This document shows, piece after piece, positions 55,101 to 64,000 of a DNA stretch of 64,000 nucleotides; position 1 is the stretch's first letter, and every line of letters starts with the position of its first letter. The translations under genes and the position numbers were made by a program. This DNA is from Candolleomyces eurysporus (Eukaryota; Basidiomycota; Agaricomycetes; Agaricales; Psathyrellaceae): the NCBI GenBank assembly GCA_027579435.1, contig JANBPK010000737.1:186001-250000 (forward strand), read 5' to 3'. The notes beneath the pieces were generated by a model, which saw only the letters and a program-made list of their open reading frames with translations, was not told the origin of the DNA and searched no databases.

Positions 55101-56470
55101 TATCCTCGAGAGACACCTCCCAGAGGAGGTCGTCCATCTCAGACTGGTGAAAATCCATGATACAGCGAGGTTCGCGATCCGCATCTGGTAGTTTGCGGGA
55201 AAGACAGTGTAGTTCTATCTTCAGAGAAAGCTGTAATGAGAGGAGAGGTTTCACCAAGGAGTTCAATTGATGAAGTGGATAACCGGGCTCGAGTAACTTC
55301 CGCAAGGTATAGAAGCGGGCTGGGTCCGTCTCGAGTGTCTGCATCCGAATCTCGAAATGGTGGGCAAACCGAAGAAAGGAAAGCAAGTAGTTGGAAAGGG
55401 ACTCGTTCTGTATGGACCGGTCATCAGCTGGTGCCAAGGCGAGCCGCCTGAAGCGTGTCAACATGCGTTCAGGGGCTTCTTTAAGGCAAAGGGACTGAAC
55501 CGACTCCTCCTTGAAGCGAGGATCAGCAATTTCTGCGGCAGCTGCATCGACCCTTGAAGGGTCTGGCGACATGATCAGATGGGTGTAGAAGATTTCGCCC
55601 AAGCATTCGTCTATTTTCGATGCCCATTGCGGCCCCGCCCGGCCGAAAACGATCTTCAGGGACTGGATGAGGTCAGAGAGAGGATTTCGGAAAGAAGATA
55701 GCGAGGCGGCGTGAGGAAGCAGTATTACTACGGAATAAATCACAGCCCCGAGCACACAAAACGCTAGTGTGGTGTAGCCAAGTATTGTCTGGTCGGTGAT
55801 GCTTTGGATAACCAGTCCAACAAGGAAGAAAAGAGAGGCAATCTGAACCAGCAAAAACATCAAGGTGATTGCTGGCTGCAGATAGTAAGAACTCTCCATA
55901 TCCAATCTGTAACGGCGGTAAGCGTCCATTGTTTTGCTTTTGGATTTGGTGGGGATTAGGTTTGTTAGCCAGGTCTTGGCGAGAATACCCATGATTGCGC
56001 TGAACAGGGTGACATAGAGGCTGGCGTGCCAGAGAATGCTGACGTAATTAGCCAAAGCGGGAATACTATGCTGCCGCACGACCTCAAGACGTATGTCGTC
56101 GAGCAAATTCTGTTCCGACTTTTCCTGAATGTCACGTCGGGCGTCAATGACGAAGGACGAGACCACTCCAGCGAATAAACCGGCCTGCAACAAACGGTCA
56201 ATCGAAGGATCTCCGTGTTCAGCCTTCTAGAATAAGCCACACACAAATATGAGGACAGAGTCCAATAGGCCCGATTTCATGAGTTCGACTCTATCCTTCG
56301 CGGCTCGTTCAGCGTCCTCGAGATAAAGGTCCCATATCTTCGAATTATATTTTGGATCAAGCGTTATTTTTGATTCAGTTGGTTCAACTATATCAATTGC
56401 ATGCTTGGAGCTAACGATCAACAAAGGGGGAACACGGCAACCTCACGGGAAGAGACTTACNGGGGGGCAT
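49160..56470 (-). CDS. DUF6535-HEAT/ARM repeat membrane protein 2
   Basis: Paralogue of the gene at 39462-46923, in the same orientation and in better condition. ATG near 56470 lies in a run of six C next to an N (56461), so the first codons are uncertain. Exon 2 ends WDLYLEDAERAAKDRVELMK, then the DUF6535 domain opens AGLFAGVVSSFVIDARRDIQ, with helices YVTLFSAIMGILAKTWLTNL, PAITLMFLLVQIASLFFLVG and GYTTLAFCVLGAVIYSVVIL. The HEAT/ARM part runs from about 54600 to the end in some 20 short exons with 50-60 nt introns. Examples are DVREDGLRLLASLGASSERT, DVRRRALSLAKDVWARTY and SVREKAQSLLKELSKG. It ends at 49160 with WRTRCDGWVEGKASKVRAS. CpG content is normal. The probable role is a membrane-anchored scaffold of unknown function. 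Confidence 0.75.
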
Positions 56471-57143
56471 ATTCCCTGGGCAATGTTGGTGGAGGGGGTG
56501 TAAGAAGTGGACAACAAGGGATATCAGGCCAACGTTTACGATTTATATAGCAGCACGTAAATTCTCCAAGAGGCTCTCCATTTGATGTGCCTTTATCACT
56601 TGTCAGATGGTACGCATCGTTTCTGGTGCCTCTGGACAGCTCAGGCGCTTAACCTTAACATTGGCTGTCGAATCATCAGAGCTTTCTCCTCGGTGTTTTC
56701 GTCATGCCGTACTGGTTCTCTAAGATATGAGAATCAATCTAACCACGTATAGACGCAAAATCTCACCTGCGCCTGAAGTACGCGACGAAATCGGCGGGCG
56801 GGGAACTTGAGAATTTGTCAGGCCTCCCCACCGTCATGACCTGAAGAATCACAATGCAGACTGAAGCTCATCGGAGGGAAGTGAATATGTTGTGCAGGGC
56901 TGATGAATTATATTCAAGCGTCTCTTCGTCCCCCTTCTCGTTCTCGTCGTCTGTCGGTAGCAACCTACGAACTGTGGTGGTGGTTCGGATTCAGGCGCTT
57001 TGGCCTCTCCACTGACTCCTCAGCCGCTCTTGCCATCAATTGACGGCACAGCCTCCGCGTGATTTCCAGTCGTGACGCTCAGGCTCAGGCTGTCGCGCGT
57101 TCGTTTCCTGTTCCTGCACCATTCCGGGGAGCGCCTCTCCAAA
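56471..57143. promoter_or_regulatory. Divergent promoter region HEAT gene 2 / PAM17 (repeat copy 3)
   Basis: Separates the HEAT gene 2 start (-) from the PAM17 start (+), 673 bases apart. TATATAG lies at about 56553-56560. Homologous copies are at 37238-37811 and 46924-47597, so all three units carry the same putative bidirectional promoter. Confidence 0.55.
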
Positions 57144-58181
57144 ATGTCTCTCTGTCGACCAAAACCATCTGTCTCCACCCTCAACCATGCCAGTAGAACG
57201 CTGATAACCAGCTCGTTCACAAAATCCCGGGGTTACGCAAGTCAAGCCAAGGTCCTGAAGGAAGAGGTCAGTCCGGCTCGAGGCAAGGGTCACGACACAT
57301 GGAACGTGGAAGCTAAGGACACCTTGGTGTACAGGCTCAAAAGACTTCAGAAACAAACGCATCGAAACCGGCTTTGACATGGCCGGAATATTTGGCGATT
57401 AGACGGAGTAGACATAGATGGCAGACGGTGCGTAATTATTGGTGTAACTCTTCTGGTCTTGTAGCGCTGAACAGACCGACTATTGCAGGCTGCAATGATT
57501 CCTTCAAGTCTNGTCGGCTTCTCCTCTGGAATCCTCTACTTTGGCTCGCTCGAAACCGACCCTCTCAAACCNATATTTGTACGAATCCTTCATAAACGTA
57601 ACCCGCACGAGACCACGTACTGACTGTTATTATCACGTTGTTCTGCTGTTCGTTCGTTCGTTTAGGGATTTGACCCTTTCATGGTCTACGGATTCCTNAC
57701 ACTCGGTTGCCTCGGTACGTCTACCCCCACCTCACTCTACCGGACATCCTGTATAACTGACGCCTTGGTTCTGTACGTAGGTGCCGGAGCCCTCGCTGGT
57801 CCAACTATCGGNGGAAGCCTGTGGAGGTTCACCCACCGTAACCAAGTCGACNTAATTGACGAGAAGGAGAGAGAATTCTTGAGCCGTATTGCCAAGAATC
57901 GAGTAGACGTGTCTCTGCAGACTGCTACTGCTCCGGTNCCGGATTACTACGGTNTGTCATTTTGACATTGGGCGTTACGCCCTTTCGAGAAGCNGGCTGN
58001 CTGACNGTAAAATTCTCGTTTCGTCTAGGCGAGAGGATCGGATCTTTGCATCAATATAGACAGGTACGTGTGCAGCTCTCCGCCACCGCTATCANGAATG
58101 CTAATTGTTGGTTGTTNATAGTGGCTCCGTGACCAGAACAAGTACAGGCGAAAGGTCGTTCTCCCGGAAAAGGAAGACTAG
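57144..58181 (+). CDS. pam17: Pam17, subunit of the mitochondrial presequence translocase motor
   Basis: Inner-membrane protein that supports assembly of the PAM import motor at TIM23. Seven exons: 57144-57266, 57335-57427, 57489-57578, 57666-57714, 57781-57951, 58029-58063 and 58122-58181, 206 aa (yeast Pam17 is 197). A basic mitochondrial presequence (MSLCRPKPSVSTLNHASRTL, then SRGYAS) precedes the conserved TWPEYLAIRRSRHRWQT. Two membrane segments follow (IPSSLVGFSSGILYFGSLET and PFMVYGFLTLGCLGAGALAG), then PTIGGSLWRFTHRNQ and the signature [20 protein letters not shown] ending RDQNKYRRKVVLPEKED. The Ns in the exons (57513, 57572, 57698, 57812, 57852, 57938) fall at synonymous positions. 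Two 5' fragments of this gene lie upstream at 37.8 and 47.6 kb, left by tandem duplication. Confidence 0.93.
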
Positions 58182-58881
58182 AATTGACGGTGCATCCATC
58201 CACGTACACCTACCTTCCTCTATTTATTAAAGAATAACCTTTCCCGGCGCAAGTGACTACCACCTAATGTATTGCTACCGTGCAATCTAACTAGACTGTC
58301 TAGCACAACCACCACTTCTTCATTTTCGATTGAATCACCCCTCTACTCAATTCTACTCCCTANATGCTAAANACCGAGATTAATTCGACACACCGGTATG
58401 TATGTATTCCAATTCGTGAGCCAACGTAAAAGAACATTACACCAGGTAACGACAGCGAGAGAGAAAGGTAAGGCTAAGGCTAAATAAAAAGGTGAGAGAT
58501 GACTGAATCGAGTGAACGAATGAGTGTCCGTTATGATCAACGTATACTGGCCGTAAAGAAGGGCGTGGCGCGCGCGTCGCAAGTACTAGAGATACAATAT
58601 GAGTACAAAATGGTATGTAAGGTTTCTATACTAAATTCGCAAGACAAGAGAGTTCAGCGAGGAGGCGTAAGCTATTGCAGCAGAACTAGATGTTAGGAAG
58701 ATGGATGGAGAGACGAGAGAGAGAGGAGAGGGGANGAGAGAGAGGGAGGGAGCCGTTTCGTCAAGAACGCGGGAACACAGGGAGGCGGGGAGGGCGTATA
58801 GTCCGTTCGTCAATTACTGGTAACAAAATCTCCAAAAACCGAATNAAAAACTGATTCTTCTTCTCGCATTCAATTTCACCT
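58182..58881. other. Convergent intergenic region, many Ns and a GA-rich tract
   Basis: Between PAM17 and the SH3 gene 3' ends. It contains a purine tract of GAGAG repeats at about 58708-58760 and scattered Ns (58364, 58371, 58735, 58845). No gene recognised. Confidence 0.45.
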
Positions 58882-60463
58882 TCAGACGTTCATCGGCACC
58901 GGAATAATCCTCTTCCTCTCCTGCAAACACACGCACGGCACAACGCCCCTCGGNGANTCAATCCTCCCTACCAGNTGCACCAAACACCACGCATCACGGT
59001 ANTCCTCAATTATCCGGACAGTGTCCCCAACTTTAAGTCGCAGCTCGTCTTCTAGCGTCGGAGTAAATGGGGCGATGACTGTCATGAGGCGNGGNAGTTG
59101 ACTGTGGTGGCCTTGACTCCCGTACCCNNNGGTGTGGTGGTAATATTGACTCGAACCCTGATGACCGTGACCGCTAGCGCTCGATGGTACCGCTGTGATC
59201 CCCGACGTCGACGACTCTTGACTCCTGTACGTATAACTCGATGACGGGTTGGCCGTATGCCCTTTCCCAGATCCGGGTTTATTTCGTTGCGACCTGACAG
59301 TCCCACTATTCCCGCTGCCAATCCCGGGAGGTGGTACGTCACGCTCAAAGCTTAGTGGGGGTGGCGTGGCCGCGGGAGGTGGAGGTGGGGGAATTGAATA
59401 GTCGTGGTTACTGCTGCTGAAGCTGTTCCGGGAATAGAGGGAGCCGTCCGAGGTAACGCCCCCGACCNCCANGAGAANCGTCGGGCCTCCCTCGACACAG
59501 CGAGCAGGTCTTGCTTCTGGCTGGTACCAGGCGTCGCAGGAGGGGAACGCGGCTGTGGTTGCTTAAGCTTCTGCGGGAAGGAGCTAGGAGTGGAACTGGT
59601 GGTTGCCGCGGCAGCTGGGGGCTTTAGTGGCGCCAACGAGGATGAAGACGATGCCTGGGGTAGTGGCTCGAAATTGCTGGTGGTTGTAATTGGCGGGGAC
59701 CACAGTGGTTCGGGACCTCCATTCGCCACGATGAGTGGAGCAGAGATACCCTTGCTCTTAATCGAATTCGGCAAGTGCTGGGGCTTCAAAGCCGTTTTCT
59801 TCTCCTCCGACTTCTTCAGCGAGAACGAGAAGGAGCTTGACATCCTCCTGCCAGTATTACCGCCAAGCCCCGGTGGATGCGAAGGGGCAGCAGGATTAGA
59901 AGCACCCTGCCTCTGCCACGAACTAGGGGCATTCCATCCACTCCCGCTACCGAGGCCGTTCTTCGCATGGCCCCCATGAGATGTCGACCCGGACGTCAAA
60001 GTGGACGACCGTCGGAAATTGAGGAGAGCCTTCTTCGGTTTCTCTGTCTCCACTTCAAAGAAGCTGCCATACGGATCCGCCTTGGACGACTTGGACGTGC
60101 TTCCGCCTGTCGAGTACGAATGCGAGCTTTCTATCCCCTTCCCGACTCCGTACTTTTCGTACGAACGGTTCATGCGAGCTATTTCCCTCGCTCGTACTCG
60201 CCATCTCCATATTAAAACGCCTGGAAAATAAAATATAGAAATGCTCATTCAGAGGACGCAAGGGAGGACATACCGAAGCCGATAATAATAAGACCAACAG
60301 CAACAATCCCAATGATAACGGGAACAGACAGTTTGAAGCTGGTACCGCTGCTCGTGGTTGATGCTGACGCCGACGAGACCGTACCATTCGAAGCGTCTTC
60401 TCCACGAGCTTCGATCTTCACCCACCGCCCCACTCCTGCGAGATGTCCCCTAAACACAGTCAT
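58882..60463 (-). CDS. Fus1-like transmembrane protein with C-terminal SH3 domain
   Basis: Two exons split inside the membrane helix. A short Ser/Thr-rich outer segment (start MTVFRGHLAGVGRWVKIEAR) precedes one transmembrane helix (FKLSVPVIIGIVAVGLIIIG) and a basic stop-transfer WRWRVRAREIARMNRSYEKYG. A long disordered Ser/Pro tail carries a Pro stretch (PPPPPPAATPPP), and a C-terminal SH3 domain covers about the last 65 residues: LMTVIAPFTPTLEDELRLKV, GDTVRII, YRDAWCLV and GVVPCVCLQ. This layout matches yeast Fus1, which organises fusion proteins at mating contacts, and related fungal membrane SH3 proteins. Ns at 58954, 58957, 58975, 59002, 59092 and 59095 fall on third codon positions. Three Ns at 59467-59478 coincide with a frame change, and NNN lies at 59128-59130. 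The role in polarity or cell fusion is inferred from architecture. Confidence 0.82.
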
Positions 60464-61073
60464 CCCACCAGATCAAACAGAATAAATTCAGTCGATGGTC
60501 AGGCAAACGAAAGGGCAGGGAGACGACGGAGAGAGGAGAGGGAGAGCAAGCTATCGTCTAGGGACTAGGGAGGAAGGGACGAAGCAAGAGAAGAAGGGAG
60601 AAGCCTCAATTCAGGATTCAAATAAGCCATCGAAGTTCTGACCATATATTGACCCTTGGGAGGGGAGCAGTTCAGATGGCGTTGCATCAAACTGATCATC
60701 GTTCCATACACCTGTCAATAATAGTCCGCCCCTCTCACCCAGTGTGACTGTCCGAGTGGCTCTCGAAGAAGAATCAGGCAACCTCACCAGCCATATACGT
60801 ATAACGATGCGAATTTACCCGCGCGTAACGCTCGCACACTAGTCAACGGAGGGAATTAAAGCGCCATTTTGGGTTCTAATGAGCTATCCCATGACCACCA
60901 AATATATCACCGGTGAGAACGAAAGCTAGCGAAGGCAACAATGACCAAATGTCGTCCTGAAGAAGAAAGGGCATCATGAGCTCGGTAGGCGTATGTAAGA
61001 AAGTCAAAAGCAGCAGAAGTGATAGAAGTAGATCTCCGTATTATCCATCATCATTTTTGTGTTGTCGGGATGT
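60464..61073. other. Intergenic region
   Basis: Promoter of the SH3 gene, with a GA-rich stretch at about 60519-60602, and 3' flank of the ankyrin-ATPase gene. No gene recognised. Confidence 0.45.
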
Positions 61074-64000
61074 TCAGATCACTTCCAGCAGCTGGTCGGA
61101 CACAGCTCTGTGGAGCGATCTGGCTCCCTCCCCAGGTATGTAGTGCCCCAGCGCACTGTCTATAAGCGAGTCAATCGCTTCCATCGAGAGCGCCTGCGCA
61201 TCCTCGCCTCCAAGTTGATATATCGCCTCGGCACACACAGCCCGTTTCTCATCCAGGGTAAACGGAACGAAAGGAAGAACTGAGGTTATCCTTGACAACA
61301 CCGAAGCCTGTTGCGATGATAGATGGACGGGAAAGCGACAAATTGTCAGAAAAAACTGTCGAAATAAATGGATAGATAGACAGTACGCACTCCAATCCGC
61401 TCAGATACCCGAGGTCGCAGCAACGCCACGAGATCCAGGAATTCCTGCCTCGACAGCATTTCCAGAGGTTTCTCCCTGGCGGCCCAGTGATCGAAGATAA
61501 GGTCTTGCCCTATGTTTGACGTGCACAACCAGATGACATTCCTGACGTCGACATGTCGACTCTTGGCTTCGAACGAGCATCGGCCGTGCTCCCATGGCAT
61601 GAGCAACGACCACAGCACTTTTTCGTTGTCAACCTTTTCAATCTCCTATTTCGTTTGTTCGTTGTGAGGAAGAGTGAGTGTGAGTGACTGTTGAATTGTA
61701 AATCTTGACACGACGGAACTTACGTCGAGAACCACCACACACCGCTTCCCTTCATTGTTCACAAGGAACTCGGCAAGTGTGCAATTTGTTGGCTCCTGTT
61801 TTACGAACAAATCATCGAGGTGAGTTAAAGTCAAAACCGGACCGGACAAAAGGCAAACTAAAATAGAGTGGAAGAAGATTAAGAATTAGCGTGCTTACCT
61901 CAAGAGGGTTCATAGAGTACGATTCCCAAAGGTCATCTTGTGACCGCACAGTCACCATATTGACCGTGTGGGTAGGAACATCGAGGAGCGATCCAACTGC
62001 GGGAAATGGCGATAACGTTAGAAACAGACAGACACACGTAGCCAAAAACGTCAAAACGACATACATTTCCGAGCGAGAAGACTTTTCCCGTGTCCACTGG
62101 GGCCTTATCACAGCAGATAGATAGGGCGAAAGAGAAAGAAGAGATCGTCAGCACAGATCTATGCTCCAGACCATGCGGACATGGCCATCACAAAGGAAAA
62201 AAAGAATTTTGATAGACATCGAGCCATGACCGAGTACTCACCACTGAACATGACAACAACGGGCGTCACCGAGATCTGCCGCGAATGGATGCTCAGAAGC
62301 CTGAACAACTCCTCCAACGCTCGGTCCTGACCCACAAGGTCATACCGCACACGGGTCAGAGGGCGGAAAAACGACCGATGGATCAACTTGGACGTCTTCC
62401 TCGTATGCGCAGCGTCTGCTCGCTCGACGAAATACCTACATTAGAAAGTACAATTCGTTAGCGAGATAAGAAGAAGAATCAAACCCATCTCGTACGAGTG
62501 GGCAAACGAACGCACCTAGTCGCAGGATCCATGCCTTCCATCAACGAAGCTTGTTGAGTCTTGGCCTCAACCGAGCCACCTTCTCCCGCCGACTCCTCCT
62601 GCTCCTGGGTGCTGCCAGAGGCACCACGCTGTTGCTGTGGTTGACCCTTGAGCTGCTTGGGATCAGCCCCAAACGCCAACAAAGTCTTCACGATATCCAG
62701 CTTATTCGTCAACTGGTCATTCGTAAGGGCAAACTGCAGCGCGGATTGAGGTCCAACAGCTTCGTTGGGATTGGCATCCCCGTTCTCCAACACCCGCCTC
62801 ACTTCTTCGACGTCATCGCTCGCAATAGCGAACATGAGCGTCGGCTTGGGAGTAGCGATGGAGTGTATGGACGCCGGTGGTTCCCGAAGAAGGGAAGAGG
62901 CGGGTCGGGTGATGATAGGTTGGAGAGGTGGTGCGGTGTGCGGCGGGGTTGGGATAGCATTGGGTGTGTATGGGGCGGCGGGAGTAGTAGCGGTAGCAGG
63001 ACCAACATCAAGTGGAAGTGGGCGTCGGATAGGTTCATCCCGGATATCCTGCCGGAACGTATTGTCGTCTTCCTCTTCATAAATAGGTTCAGAGAGTCTA
63101 CTTGAGGGTCGGAGATGGTTGCTAAATTGAGTAACATGGGCGGGCGCCGAGGGCCAAGAAGGGTGGGGTGCGACCGGCGCTGAGATTGGGGAACCAAAGG
63201 TAGCGAGGTGATTCAAATCGTCAGTGAGCAAAGAAGGTGATCGTGGAGGAGGTCGTGAGTCTATAATGTTACTTGAAGAAGCAGAAGAAGAGTGATAAGG
63301 ATTAGCAGTTGCAGGTGCAGACGAAAGCTGTATACGTTTTTCATAAGAACAGGTAGCCAAATTGCAAGGTGGGTGTAAGCAGCTCACCGAACGAAGGGCA
63401 GATAAAGAATTCCGTGATGATACAAAAGATAACCGTAGATGTGTAGATTCTATTCAGAGGTTCATTAGCACCCTGAGCATTTCTCGAAGATTCCTCTCAA
63501 CGTACCAGGATGGTTATTAGGATTAGAAAGCGAAGGGTTGGGACTGTGACCCGGCCGAGAATTCAAATGCGAATTTAACAAAGTTGACTACGGGATGTCA
63601 TCAGCAAAAGAATACGCAAGGCAGTATCAGAGGGACGACTCACAAGCCTGAGAGGTCGAAGGGAACTTCGCCTGCTGTTGGAAGACAAAGGTGGTGTAGA
63701 AATCGGTCGCTCAACAGGATCTTCTAGTCCTGGAGATTGACTCAAACTCAGCCGGGAGAGGCTTCGATTGGTGTTCGGATTCAAAACAAGAGAAGGTCGA
63801 TTGGAATGGCCCTAGCGGGCTGTCAGAGGGAACCTGAAAGGAGGAACCAAAAAGAGCAATCTTACCTGCGACTGAGAATTACGGAAACCGAATGGGATCT
63901 TCCTCGACATATCCCGACTTTGACGTTCATGATCCGTACCCTGAAGGGACTGCCTGCTACTGGAAGCGATCGAGGCAGGTGATCCCATTCCTTTTGCCAC
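61074..64000 (-). CDS. Ankyrin-repeat Clp/AAA ATPase, Skd3/CLPB-like (5' end outside window)
   Basis: The gene is open to the right edge, so its start is missing. A disordered Ser/Pro region (64000 to about 62870) precedes ankyrin-type repeats (MFAIASDDVEEVRRVLENGD, then DIVKTLLAFGADPKQLKG). After RYFVERADAAHTRKTSKLIH comes a Clp-type AAA module: VGQDRALEELFRLLSIH, Walker A GPSGHGKSLLARK, a pore-loop region near SYSMNPLEV, Walker B CVVVLDEIEK (spliced), sensor 1 NVIWLCTSNIGQ, RPRVSERIG and sensor 2 GEGARSLHRAVSDQLLEVI at the C-terminus. Introns are short GT-AG. Animal Skd3/CLPB joins ankyrin repeats to one Clp ATPase domain in the same order and solubilises mitochondrial proteins. The long disordered N-terminus here gives no clear presequence, so location is uncertain. 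Confidence 0.85.

Larger units (their letters stand above)
47871..57440. repeat. Tandem segmental duplication unit C (about 9.6 kb)
   Basis: Same content and order as unit B: membrane-gene fragment, DUF6535-HEAT gene 2, divergent promoter and PAM17 first exons. Here the PAM17 sequence continues intact to 58181, which makes this the original right end of the array. Confidence 0.8.

Noticed and set aside
57144..57377. Continuous 78-codon reading of the PAM17 start without splicing
   Set aside because: It misses the conserved TWPEYLAIRR segment. Removing the intron 57267-57334 (GTCAGT...TACAG) gives the expected Pam17 sequence.

Overview
The window is nuclear DNA of a filamentous basidiomycete, most likely an Agaricomycete. 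The genes are dense, with many 45-70 nt GT-AG introns, and several families are typical of or confined to these fungi: DUF6533, DUF6593, DUF6535, F-box/leucine-rich proteins and single-pass proteins with a carbohydrate-binding-like ectodomain. I see no tRNA, rRNA, CRISPR array or intact transposon. The order below Agaricomycetes cannot be told from the sequence.

0-22 kb is mostly conserved or single-copy. It holds the 3' end of an unknown acidic gene, an unknown Ser/Pro-rich membrane protein, the P-body Lsm protein Scd6/LSM14, a DUF6533 membrane protein, two inverted DUF6593 paralogues (plus a relic) flanking the ribosome-collision ubiquitin ligase Hel2/ZNF598, a signal-peptide/one-TM coiled-coil protein, a seven-helix membrane protein, and the deubiquitinase Ubp3/USP10. 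Hel2, Ubp3 and Scd6 all act on stalled or repressed translation.

22-34 kb is a tandem family array: two intact F-box genes, one decayed F-box copy and four paralogous seven-helix membrane proteins, all four on the minus strand. One of these has a likely GC-AG intron.

35-58 kb is a stepwise tandem segmental duplication with a unit of about 9.7 kb: single-pass membrane gene (+), giant DUF6535-HEAT gene (-), then the mitochondrial import gene PAM17 (+). The unit junctions fuse a 5' piece of PAM17 to the inside of the membrane-protein gene. The array therefore carries one intact membrane gene (left end), one intact PAM17 (right end), two HEAT genes, a two-exon remnant of a third, and several pseudogenes. 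Within the first HEAT gene a sharply bounded block of about 2.6 kb is almost free of CpG (about 10 in 2.46 kb, against about 58 per kb in its paralogue), which looks like methylation-driven decay of one duplicate.

58-64 kb holds a Fus1-like transmembrane SH3 protein and the 3' part of an ankyrin-Clp/AAA ATPase (Skd3/CLPB type).

The sequence contains isolated N characters of two kinds. Some sit beside homopolymers and break frames that are restored when the N is ignored. Others, clustered at 57.5-59.0 kb, fall on third codon positions and look like allelic differences. Coordinates of spliced genes span first to last coding base.
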